Part shown: positions 1-5,690 of the stretch, in pieces
Numbering within the stretch: position 1 is the stretch's first letter
Layout of the letters: each line of letters begins with the position of its first letter
Program-made: the position numbers and the translations under genes
NCBI GenBank assembly: GCA_004144935.1
Contig: SDZP01000191.1
Coordinates: 1-6,746 of the forward strand
From: Caulobacteraceae bacterium
GTDB taxonomy: Bacteria; Pseudomonadota; Alphaproteobacteria; Caulobacterales; Caulobacteraceae
Direction of reading: 5' to 3'
Length of the DNA: 6,746 nt
The notes under the pieces: generated by a model
Databases searched by the model: none
The model's input: the letters and a program-made list of their open reading frames with translations, nothing else
Told to the model about the DNA's origin: nothing

Positions 1-132
1 GGCCAGGTCCTGCATCCAGCCCAGGTAGACGACATTGTTGACGTGACCGTTCTCGTCGATGTCGGACGGGGCCGGCGCGAACTCGAGGCGAAAGGTCTGG
101 CGGTCGTCCGGAGGGGCCAGGGCCCGGCTCAC
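1..132 (-). CDS. Acyl-CoA thioesterase, hotdog fold (4HBT/YbgC-like), N-terminal 44 codons only
   Basis: The gene starts with GTG at 132-130 and runs off the window at base 1 with no stop. Its translation begins MSRALAPPDDRQTF. Residues 24-37 (DIDENGHVNNVVYL) are the N-terminal signature of hotdog thioesterases of the YbgC/4HBT group, where a conserved Asp just before the Gly-His-Val-Asn-Asn stretch is catalytic and hydrolyses an acyl-CoA thioester in the cytoplasm. The GTG start shares four bases (GTGA) with the grxD stop codon. No strong Shine-Dalgarno sequence precedes it, so translation is probably coupled to grxD. The acyl substrate cannot be inferred from this fragment. The family call is firm because the signature is intact; the exact start is inferred from the overlap, and no other in-frame start lies between the upstream grxD coding sequence and the motif. 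Confidence 0.85.
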   Translation of the reverse strand, partial: MSRALAPPDDRQTFRLEFAPAPSDIDENGHVNNVVYLGWMQDLA

Positions 133-473
133 GCCGGAAGGACGCCCTGTTGCTGCAGGAAGGTCTTCAACTCGCCGGCCTGGTACATCTCGCGGACGAT
201 GTCGCTGCCGCCGACGAATTCACCCTTCACATAGAGTTGCGGGATGGTCGGCCAGTCGCTGTAGGTCTTGATGCCCTGGCGCAGCTCTTCGGACTGCAGC
301 ACGTCGACGCCGACGAAGTCGACTTCCAGGTGGTCGAGGATCTGCACGACCAGCGAGGAGAAGCCGCAGCGCGGCTGGTCCGGTTCGCCCTTCATGAACA
401 CCACGACGGGGTTGTCGGTGACCGACTGGGCGATGAAGGCGTTGACGCGTTCGGCGACAGCAGCGTCGGACAT
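129..473 (-). CDS. grxD: CGFS-type monothiol glutaredoxin (Grx4/GrxD family)
   Basis: This 114-residue cytoplasmic protein has the usual length of a single-domain monothiol glutaredoxin. The active-site motif CGFS is at residues 36-39, preceded by the FMKG segment (Lys28), which contacts glutathione. The cis-proline loop WPTIPQLYV spans about 74-82, and the glutathione-binding GGSD is at 88-91. Family members bind a bridging [2Fe-2S] cluster with glutathione, pass clusters to client proteins, and form heterocomplexes with BolA proteins. A bolA gene lies two genes upstream here, which fits that role. The ATG at 473 has an AAGGA ribosome binding site nine bases upstream. A 74-bp gap separates it from the preceding reductase-like gene and could hold its own promoter. 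The stop overlaps the start of the thioesterase gene. Identification is very secure. Confidence 0.97.
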   Translation of the reverse strand: MSDAAVAERVNAFIAQSVTDNPVVVFMKGEPDQPRCGFSSLVVQILDHLEVDFVGVDVLQSEELRQGIKTYSDWPTIPQLYVKGEFVGGSDIVREMYQAGELKTFLQQQGVLPA

Positions 474-505
474 GGGACTTGATCCTTTTGGGAAACTCTT
501 CCCCT

Positions 506-534
506 CAGCTAGGCGCCGGGGGGCTCCGGGTCAA
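506..534 (-). promoter_or_regulatory. Candidate sigma-70-type promoter for grxD
   Basis: On the minus strand TTGACC (534-529) and TAGCTG (511-506) are separated by exactly 17 bases in the only sizeable gap of this gene cluster. Transcription would begin roughly 25 bases before the grxD ATG. The -35 box is good; the -10 box is weak. This is inference from spacing and position only, and grxD could equally be read from the bolA promoter. Confidence 0.3.
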
Positions 535-547
535 GAACCCGCGACGT

Positions 548-1378
548 TCAGGACGCCTCGGGTCCGGAGAAGCGGGCCATCTCGATCTGCGCCGCGACGC
601 CGGCGGGCAGCTCGCGTTCGGGCACCGCCGCCAGCCGGCCGATGCGCTCGACGCTGTCGGCCTCCATCCGCACGCTGGTCACCGAGGGCTCGAACAGGGC
701 GAAGGCCAGGCAGATCTCCTCGCCGGTCCAGCCGTGGGTGTCCTCGAGGAAGTGATAGGCGCTGCGCGGGCTGATCTTCGGCTTCTTCTTGAACCAGCCC
801 TGCATCAGGCTTGGCTTGTCGGCTCCGGTCAGCTCGGCCGGACAGACATCGCGGGCGATGACGGCGAGGTTGCGGTCGGAGGCCAGCTTCAGGCGATGGC
901 GTTCCTTCCAGCCGGAGGTCAGGCTGTAGGGGGTGATCAGGCAGTCGACGCCGGGCTTGTCCAGCGCCAGGGTCATGGTCTCGCCGGCGCCCGCGACGCC
1001 GAGGTAGCGAACCTGGCGGCTGTGCCTGAGGGTGCGCGCGAAATCGACCTGGGCCAGGTCTTCGACGATCAGCAGGTCGATGTAGTCGAGTCCCAGCCGG
1101 CGCAGCACCGCGCCGGCTGCGTCGTCGAGGCTGCCGCTGGTCGGCGCGCGCCAGGCGAGGAACAGCAGCCGCCGTTCGACGTCGGCCATCGCCTGGGACA
1201 GGCCCTCGATCAGGCCGTCGCTGGACCCGGCCAGTTCGAAGGAATTGATGCCAGCGCTCATCGCCGCGTCGATCAGGACGCGCCAGTCACGGGCCGACCG
1301 GCGGCTGGAATCGTCCAGCAGCAGGGAGACGACCGAGACGGCCATCCCGGAGGTGGCGCCGAAGGGACGATAGCGCAT
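548..1378 (-). CDS. Aldo/keto reductase-fold protein, probably lacking the catalytic tetrad
   Basis: The protein has 276 residues. It opens with MRYRPFGATSGMAVSVVSL, the classic first strand of aldo/keto reductases, and ends with the family's C-terminal NADPH-region pattern (about 228-250, PSVTSVRMEADSVERI). The middle holds LGLDYIDLLIVEDL (95-108) and LITPYSLTSGWKER (147-160), matching the family barrel strands. By eye, the catalytic Asp-Tyr-Lys-His positions read Glu48, Ser53, Trp76 (Arg77 is next to it) and Glu106. It therefore looks like a degenerate, possibly non-enzymatic member, and no substrate is proposed. The ATG at 1378 was chosen over an upstream in-frame ATG at 1531 because the extra 51 residues lie inside bolA in another frame and resemble nothing in the family. 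It begins seven bases after the bolA stop with a weak AAGG site, so it is probably cotranscribed with bolA. Confidence 0.88.
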   Translation of the reverse strand: MRYRPFGATSGMAVSVVSLLLDDSSRRSARDWRVLIDAAMSAGINSFELAGSSDGLIEGLSQAMADVERRLLFLAWRAPTSGSLDDAAGAVLRRLGLDYIDLLIVEDLAQVDFARTLRHSRQVRYLGVAGAGETMTLALDKPGVDCLITPYSLTSGWKERHRLKLASDRNLAVIARDVCPAELTGADKPSLMQGWFKKKPKISPRSAYHFLEDTHGWTGEEICLAFALFEPSVTSVRMEADSVERIGRLAAVPERELPAGVAAQIEMARFSGPEAS

Positions 1379-1385
1379 GGGGGCC

Positions 1386-1616
1386 TTACGGGGCTGCGGT
1401 TTCGAGGGCGAGGGCGTGCAGCACGGTGCCGAGCACATCGGCCAGCGCCTTGTTGACCAGCTGGTGCTGACGCACGCGGGGCAGGCCGGCGAAGACCGGC
1501 GAGACGATCCGCGCCTTGTAGTGGTCGCCATCGCCCGCCAGGTCGGTGATGGTGATCTCGGCGTCCGGGAAGGCCTCGGTCAGGCGGCGTTCCAGTTCGG
1601 CGACAGGCATGGGCAC
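1386..1616 (-). CDS. bolA: BolA family protein, [2Fe-2S] partner of monothiol glutaredoxin
   Basis: This small protein (76 residues from the GTG, 74 from the ATG at 1610) matches the BolA domain along its whole length. It has an N-terminal helix (VAELERRLTEAF), the GDGDHYKARIVSPVF segment with His32, the RVRQHQLV segment with the invariant His51, and the C-terminal LHALALET helix (numbered from the GTG). BolA proteins bind [2Fe-2S] clusters together with CGFS glutaredoxins and act in cluster trafficking or iron signalling; the partner gene grxD lies in the same cluster. The start is chosen at GTG 1616 because AGGAG (1629-1625) lies eight bases upstream of it but 14 upstream of the ATG two codons later. 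It is the first gene of the leftward cluster and is divergent from the lipoprotein gene at 1687. I see no convincing -35/-10 pair for it. Confidence 0.93.
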   Translation of the reverse strand: MPMPVAELERRLTEAFPDAEITITDLAGDGDHYKARIVSPVFAGLPRVRQHQLVNKALADVLGTVLHALALETAAP

Positions 1617-1624
1617 GGGCGACT

Positions 1625-1629
1625 CTCCT
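1625..1629 (-). promoter_or_regulatory. Ribosome binding site of bolA (AGGAG), favours the GTG start
   Basis: AGGAG on the minus strand lies eight bases before GTG 1616 and fourteen before ATG 1610. Normal Shine-Dalgarno spacing is about 5-9 bases, so it favours the GTG. Confidence 0.6.
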
Positions 1630-1655
1630 CGTAGACAGCCGAGCAATGGCGGATA

Positions 1656-1688
1656 ATGCTTAATAGGCTTCCAAGGGGGATTAAGCAT
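1656..1688 (+). promoter_or_regulatory. Inverted repeat bracketing the translation start of the first lipoprotein gene
   Basis: ATGCTTAAT (1656-1664) and ATTAAGCAT (1680-1688) are perfect 9-bp complements with a 15-base loop. The loop holds the AGGGGG Shine-Dalgarno tract, and the right arm includes the first two bases of the ATG at 1687. In RNA the stem would hide the start codon; as DNA it could be an operator. It also covers part of the AT-rich stretch that contains a GATAAT -10-like hexamer (1652-1657). The repeat is read directly from the sequence; its function is inference. Confidence 0.45.
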
Positions 1689-2355
1689 GTGGCATCGCAT
1701 CGCGTTCAAGGCTCTGGCGGCGACGGCGATTGCCGCCTCGCTGTCGGCCTGCAACCTGGTGGTGACCACCGAGCCGACCTTCCTGGCCGAGGACCAGGCG
1801 ACGCCGGCCCTGCGCGAGGGGCTGTGGGTCAACCAGAAGACGGGCTGTGACTTCGACCTCAAGGCGCCGGCGACCAGCTGGCCCGAATGCGCCAACTGGA
1901 TCGTGGTCAAGGGTTCGGCGATGACCGGGGTCGACGAAAAGGGCGAGACCTTCAGCGCGCCCTTCGTCCTTGCCGCCGGCGATCCCCGGGTGCTGCAGTT
2001 CCGCGTCGAGGACGACGCCGACAGCAAGCAAGCCGAGGACGGCAAGCCGGCGGCCATCTACCTCTACATGGGCATGCGGCCGCTGGAGTTCGACACGGCG
2101 GGCAGGATCGTCGCCTACAGCGGCTGGGTCGTGCAGTGCGGCCCACCGCCGCCCGCCGACGCCAAGCGGGCGGATGGCAATCCGCGTTACGGCAGCCTGA
2201 CGCCGGCTCCCGGGATGATCATGGATGACGATCAGTCCGGCTGCGCCCCGGAGAGCAAGGCAGCTCTGATCGGCGCCGCCAGGCTGTCCGAGGTTTATGA
2301 GACCGGCGCCGACAAGACCGACGTCAGCCGCTGGGTCCGCGACGGGGACAAATAG
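1687..2355 (+). CDS. Putative lipoprotein of unknown function, paralog of the next gene
   Basis: The protein has 222 residues. The N-terminus is a lipoprotein signal peptide: basic MWHR, a hydrophobic alanine-rich stretch, then the lipobox LSAC with the lipidated cysteine at residue 22. Asn follows it, so there is no inner-membrane retention Asp at +2, and outer-membrane anchoring is likely. The mature part has four further cysteines (54, 68, 151, 186) that could form two disulfides in the periplasm, a CGPPPP motif at 151-156 and a terminal RWVRD at 215-219. All of these recur in the lipoprotein encoded just downstream. No catalytic motif or known domain was recognised. The ATG at 1687 is preceded by an AGGGGG tract at good spacing. 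It is divergent from bolA. The lipoprotein call is strong; the function is unknown. Confidence 0.85.
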   Translation: MWHRIAFKALAATAIAASLSACNLVVTTEPTFLAEDQATPALREGLWVNQKTGCDFDLKAPATSWPECANWIVVKGSAMTGVDEKGETFSAPFVLAAGDPRVLQFRVEDDADSKQAEDGKPAAIYLYMGMRPLEFDTAGRIVAYSGWVVQCGPPPPADAKRADGNPRYGSLTPAPGMIMDDDQSGCAPESKAALIGAARLSEVYETGADKTDVSRWVRDGDK

Positions 2356-2405
2356 GCCGGCTGGACAATCACGCGACTCTCACGCACTGTTCACGGGGGC
2401 GTGAT

Positions 2406-2410
2406 GGAGG
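2406..2410 (+). promoter_or_regulatory. Ribosome binding site of the second lipoprotein gene (GGAGG), fixes the start at 2416
   Basis: GGAGG ends five bases before ATG 2416. In-frame starts at 2401 (GTG) and 2404 (ATG) would put this site inside the coding region and add residues before the signal peptide. Confidence 0.75.
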
Positions 2411-2415
2411 TCGTG

Positions 2416-3102
2416 ATGAGACTGTCATTGGGTTTTGTGCTGCTCGCCGCCGCTGGACTGACCGCCTGCAACGAGGATGTAGTCACCACCCGCACCCCGG
2501 TGCTGTTCGCCGCCGATCGCGATGCTCTGCCGCCGGCGAAGGACGGCGTCTGGGCGGGCGACGGCTGTTCGGCCGATCCCGCCCTCGATCTGCCGGCCTG
2601 GGACTGCGGCGACGCCTTCATCGTCCGGCGGGGCCAGCCGGCCCATCCCGACGAGGCGGTCGAGAATGACCCTGCGCGCATGAAGGCCATGCGCGTTGCC
2701 GTCTCCGGCGACTTCCAGGTCGCCCAGACCGGGCCGAGCGATCCCGGTGCCGATGGGTTCTACAGCTACCACGGCGTCGACGGCGTCCGGCTCGACGAAC
2801 AGGGCCGGATGATCGCCCTGCGCACCTGGCGGCTGAAATGCGGGCCGCCGCCGCCCAAGGGGACGAAGACCGAGGGCGGTAAGCCACGCCGCCAGACGCT
2901 GGAGCCCTATCCCGGCGTGGTGGTCGAGGAGGGCGGTTGCGCCGCCAAGGGCCGCGCCGGCCTGATCGCCGCCGCAGGCGCCAGCCGGGTCGATCCGAAG
3001 GGCAACCACGGCGGGGCCGATGGCTACCGCTGGGTGCGGGACGAGCGGCCCGGCGACTGGGTAGAAGCCCAGCCGGTCTCCGAGCCGCCGCCCAAGAGTT
3101 AG
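2416..3102 (+). CDS. Putative lipoprotein of unknown function, tandem paralog of the preceding gene
   Basis: The protein has 228 residues. Its signal peptide (MRLSLGFVLLAAAGLTAC) ends in the lipobox LTAC with the lipidated cysteine at residue 18, followed by Asn. The mature region repeats the plan of the upstream protein: VVTT after the cysteine, a Gly-x-Trp near 44-46, four cysteines (51, 64, 142, 175) at nearly the same spacing, CGPPPP at 142-147, a Pro-Arg pair, a Pro-Gly followed by GCA, LIxAA, and RWVRD at 205-209. The C-terminus adds a short proline-rich tail. The two genes are co-directional, 60 bp apart, with no evident terminator between them, so cotranscription is likely. Function is unrecognised; a periplasm-facing, disulfide-stabilised protein is the reasonable inference. 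Its stop codon overlaps that of the convergent hydrolase gene. Confidence 0.85.
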   Translation: MRLSLGFVLLAAAGLTACNEDVVTTRTPVLFAADRDALPPAKDGVWAGDGCSADPALDLPAWDCGDAFIVRRGQPAHPDEAVENDPARMKAMRVAVSGDFQVAQTGPSDPGADGFYSYHGVDGVRLDEQGRMIALRTWRLKCGPPPPKGTKTEGGKPRRQTLEPYPGVVVEEGGCAAKGRAGLIAAAGASRVDPKGNHGGADGYRWVRDERPGDWVEAQPVSEPPPKS

Positions 3103-4331
3103 TCCACCATCGCCGAATAGATGATGTTCTTCAGCTGGCCGCGGAAGTTGAAGGTGCCGGACGGCATCAGCTGGGTCATGAAGACGACGCTGAGCTCCTC
3201 GTGCGGGTCGACCCAGAAGATGGTCGAGGCCGCGCCGCCCCAGTAGAAGTCGCCTTCGCCCAGCGTGCCGGTGCTGACCACGTCCATGGTGCTGGCGAAG
3301 CCGAGACCGAAGCCGACGCCGCTGTTGGCGGTTTCGGAGAAGCTGCCGATGGCGATCTGGGTCAGGTCCTGGTCGTCCGGCAGGTGGTTGCGGGTCATCA
3401 GGTCGAGGGTGCGGGGGCCGAGAATCCGCGCGCTGTCCAGCTCGCCGCCCCGGCGCAGCATTTCGCAGAAACGCATGTAGTCGGCGCAGGTGCCGGTCAG
3501 GCCGCCGCCGCCCGACAGGAATTTGGCCGGCTGCAGGTAGGCGCTGGTCCCGGCGTCGTCCATCAGGCCGAGGGTCTTGTCGGGATTGCGCTGGTAGTTG
3601 GAGGCGAAGCGGTGGGCCTTCTCGGGCGCCACCTGGAAGCTGGTGTCGACCATGCCGAGCGGGTCGAAGATGACGTCCTGCAGGTATTTGTCGAAGGGCA
3701 CGCCGCTGATCCGCTCGACCAGGGCGCCGCAGACGTCGGTGGCCAGGGAATACATCCACTTGCTGCCGGGCTGGTAGAGCAGGGGCACCTGGGCCAGCTT
3801 GGCCATGAATTCGGGCAGGGTGTCGGCGGCGCCGAGGCTGCGGATCTTCAGGGCGCGATAGACCTTGTCGACCGGGTGCTGGATGCCGACGCCGGGCAGG
3901 CCGCCGCCGTAGGTCAGGCCGCTCATGTGGGTGAGCACGTCGCGCATGCTGACCGGGCGCTCGAGGGCCTCGGTCTTCATCTCCTCGCCCTCGCCGCTGA
4001 CCCAGACGCGCTGGGCCTTCCACTCCGGGAAGAAGCGGTGGACCGGATCGTCGAGCTGGAAGAAGCCGCGCTCGAACAGGGTCATCAGGGCGACCGAGGT
4101 GATCGGCTTGGTCATCGAATAGATGCGGAAGATGGTGTCCTCGGCCATCGGCTTGTTGCGCTCGAGGTCCATGCTGCCGAACACCGCGTTGTAGGCCGGA
4201 TGGCCGTGGCGGGTGACGGCAATCTGGCAGCCGGCGATGCGGCCCTTGTCAATGTACTGGGTCTGCAGGTGGTCGCCGATGCGCTGCAGGCGATCGGCGT
4301 CGAGGCCGGTCCAGTTCGATTGCGCGTCCAT
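3099..4331 (-). CDS. Serine hydrolase of the beta-lactamase/family VIII esterase group
   Basis: The protein has 410 residues, the usual size for class C beta-lactamase-like esterases (EstB type). The nucleophile motif SMTK is at residues 72-75, with Ser72 acylated and Lys75 as base. The second motif is the tyrosine of WMYSLATDV (Tyr194). In place of the KTG of true beta-lactamases it has WGG at 364-366, typical of family VIII carboxylesterases. Hydrolysis of short-chain esters is therefore more likely than antibiotic resistance, and the substrate is unknown. No signal peptide is visible after MDAQSNW, suggesting a cytoplasmic enzyme. The ATG at 4331 has GGGAG eight bases upstream. An in-frame ATG at 4463 was rejected because the extra residues come from a repeat element. 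The stop lies tail to tail with the second lipoprotein gene. Confidence 0.92.
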   Translation of the reverse strand: MDAQSNWTGLDADRLQRIGDHLQTQYIDKGRIAGCQIAVTRHGHPAYNAVFGSMDLERNKPMAEDTIFRIYSMTKPITSVALMTLFERGFFQLDDPVHRFFPEWKAQRVWVSGEGEEMKTEALERPVSMRDVLTHMSGLTYGGGLPGVGIQHPVDKVYRALKIRSLGAADTLPEFMAKLAQVPLLYQPGSKWMYSLATDVCGALVERISGVPFDKYLQDVIFDPLGMVDTSFQVAPEKAHRFASNYQRNPDKTLGLMDDAGTSAYLQPAKFLSGGGGLTGTCADYMRFCEMLRRGGELDSARILGPRTLDLMTRNHLPDDQDLTQIAIGSFSETANSGVGFGLGFASTMDVVSTGTLGEGDFYWGGAASTIFWVDPHEELSVVFMTQLMPSGTFNFRGQLKNIIYSAMVD

Positions 4332-4339
4332 CCTGAAGT

Positions 4340-4344
4340 CTCCC
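4340..4344 (-). promoter_or_regulatory. Ribosome binding site of the serine hydrolase gene (GGGAG)
   Basis: GGGAG on the minus strand lies eight bases before ATG 4331. It supports this start over the in-frame ATG at 4463 inside the repeat element. Confidence 0.6.
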
Positions 4345-4377
4345 GGAGTTTCTGGTTCGTTGGCCCCATCATGGCCG

Positions 4378-4420
4378 AACGATCGTTTGAACGCCAAGTC
4401 GAAACTTGGGTACGGTTCAA
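4378..4420. promoter_or_regulatory. Palindromic cluster upstream of the serine hydrolase gene (possible operator)
   Basis: Three dyads are packed into 43 bases. AACGATCGTT (4378-4387) is a perfect palindrome. CCAAGT (4394-4399) and ACTTGG (4404-4409) form a 6-bp stem with loop CGAA. TTGAAC (4387-4392) and GTTCAA (4415-4420) enclose that stem. They lie 46-89 bases before the hydrolase ATG, where its promoter should be. A regulator binding site or an RNA leader hairpin are both possible; this is inferred from symmetry only. Confidence 0.35.
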
Positions 4421-4433
4421 GCCACGCCCAACT

Positions 4434-4580
4434 CCGCTCCTCCCGGCGAATGCCGGGATCCATTTCGTAGGGCTCCGAAGTTCAAGGCAAGCCGAACGAA
4501 TGCATCAGAATTCCGAGCTCTATGAAATGGGCCCCGGCATTGACGCTACGCGCCGCCCTTCGGGACGCCGGGGTGAGCGG
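4434..4580. repeat. Dispersed long inverted-repeat element, diverged copy
   Basis: The left arm begins near 4434 and extends imperfectly to about 4479; the right arm spans about 4511-4580, with a 31-base loop. The arms contain the unit CCCGGCGAATGCCGGG followed by ATCCATTTC (left), and TGAAATGGGCCCCGGCATT (right). The right arm is interrupted by about 24 extra bases near 4542-4565, inside the loop of its small hairpin. A better-preserved relative lies at 6440-6589. It starts 17 bases after the dprA stop. The remaining gap to the hydrolase ATG holds the palindromic cluster at 4378-4420. No transposase is present, so it is a MITE- or REP-like non-coding element. Confidence 0.8.
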
Positions 4581-4597
4581 AGAAGGAGGTACGGTCT

Positions 4598-5680
4598 CTA
4601 CCCCTGCGTGACCATGCCGCCGGGCAGCAGCTCCGCCCGGCCCGCCAGCGCCAATTCGGTCAGGGCGGCCAGCACGACCGGGACCGGCGCGCCGGTGGCG
4701 CGGACCAGTTCGTCCCGGGAGACCGAGGTTGGCGAGAGCAGGTCGGCGAGGCGCTCGCGGAGGGCATCTATCTCGCGGTCGCTGGCGGCGGCGCCCTTCC
4801 ACTGGGGCGGATCGCGCTCGCGCAGGGTCATGTCGCGGATGGCGGTCAGGACGTCGTCGACGCTCTCGCACATCTGGGCGCCCTGGCGGATCAGGTCGTT
4901 GGTGCCCTTCGCGCGGGGATCGAGCGGCGAGCCGGGGACGGCCAGAACCTCGCGGCCCTGCTCGTTCGCCAGCCGGGCGGTGATCAGCGAGCCGGAGCGC
5001 AGTTCGGCCTCGACCACGACGACGGCCAGGGACAGGCCGGAGATGAGGCGGTTGCGGCGGGGGAAGTCGCGGGCCTGGGCGCGGTAGCCGGGCGGGCTCT
5101 CGGAGACGATGGCCCCACGCTCGGCGATCTGGCGGTGCAGGTCGGAGTGCTCGGGCGGATAGATGTCGTCCAGGCCGCCCCCTAGCACGGCGATGGTTCC
5201 GGTCGGCAGGGCGCCCAGGTGGGCGGCGCCGTCGATGCCGCGGGCCAGGCCGGAGATGACGGTGACGCCGGCTTCGCCCAGCTGGGCGGCGAGGCCCCGG
5301 GCGAACTTCTGGCCTCCGGCCGAGGCGATGCGCGCCCCGACGATGGCGACGGTCGGGCGGCTGGCGACGCCGATATCGCCGAGCACCCAGATCAGTGGCG
5401 GCGGCGGGTCGACGGCCGCCAGAAGCTGCGGAAAGGCGGGCTCGCCGGCGCACAGCAGCCGGGCGCCCATGCGGTCGCCGGCCGCCAGTTCGCGGCGAGC
5501 GTCGTCCGGTGTCGGGATGCGCAGGGGGCCGCTTCGGCCGGCCTTTTGGACGAGATCCGGCAAGGCGTCCATCGCCGCCCGCGCCGAACCGAAGCGGCCC
5601 AGCAGGTTCTCGAAGGCCACCGGCCCGACCTGTTCGGTGCGGGCCAGGCGCAGCCAGGCGAGGCGCTCGTCGTCCGTCAT
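4598..5680 (-). CDS. dprA: DNA-processing protein DprA (RecA loader on incoming ssDNA)
   Basis: The protein has 360 residues, normal for DprA. An N-terminal helical SAM-like region (about 1-75) precedes the Rossmann-fold core. Core motifs are VAIVGARIAS (111-120), VISGLARGIDGAAH (141-154), AVLGGGLDDIYPPEH (164-178), FPRRNRLISGLS (206-217), SGSLITARLA (229-238) and GTNDLIRQGA (259-268). The C-terminal winged-helix domain (about 300-357) is present. DprA binds single-stranded DNA in the cytoplasm and loads RecA, protecting and recombining DNA taken up by transformation. The ATG at 5680 lies ten bases after the plsY stop without a strong ribosome binding site, so translational coupling to plsY is likely. 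The stop is TAG at 4600-4598. All key motifs are intact, so it should be functional; whether the host is naturally competent cannot be judged here. Confidence 0.97.
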   Translation of the reverse strand: MTDDERLAWLRLARTEQVGPVAFENLLGRFGSARAAMDALPDLVQKAGRSGPLRIPTPDDARRELAAGDRMGARLLCAGEPAFPQLLAAVDPPPPLIWVLGDIGVASRPTVAIVGARIASAGGQKFARGLAAQLGEAGVTVISGLARGIDGAAHLGALPTGTIAVLGGGLDDIYPPEHSDLHRQIAERGAIVSESPPGYRAQARDFPRRNRLISGLSLAVVVVEAELRSGSLITARLANEQGREVLAVPGSPLDPRAKGTNDLIRQGAQMCESVDDVLTAIRDMTLRERDPPQWKGAAASDREIDALRERLADLLSPTSVSRDELVRATGAPVPVVLAALTELALAGRAELLPGGMVTQG

Positions 5681-5690
5681 CGGCGCTGGC

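Noticed and set aside
479..1456. A 325-codon open frame on the plus strand
   Set aside because: It is antisense to the reductase-like gene, which has clear family motifs; the plus-strand product has none.
2425..4023. A 532-codon open frame on the minus strand
   Set aside because: It spans the second lipoprotein gene in antisense and the hydrolase gene in the wrong frame; its Arg/Pro-rich translation is an artefact of GC bias.
3099..4331. Antibiotic-resistance beta-lactamase
   Set aside because: The KTG motif is replaced by WGG and no signal peptide is visible, which points to a family VIII esterase-type enzyme.
4332..4463. N-terminal extension of the serine hydrolase to an ATG at 4463
   Set aside because: The first residues are translated repeat element (DPGIRREE type), and a good ribosome binding site sits before ATG 4331.
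2937..5087. A 716-codon open frame on the plus strand
   Set aside because: It runs antisense through the hydrolase and dprA genes and across a repeat element. Its translation is low-complexity Ala/Gly/Arg typical of the antisense of GC-rich genes, with no domain.
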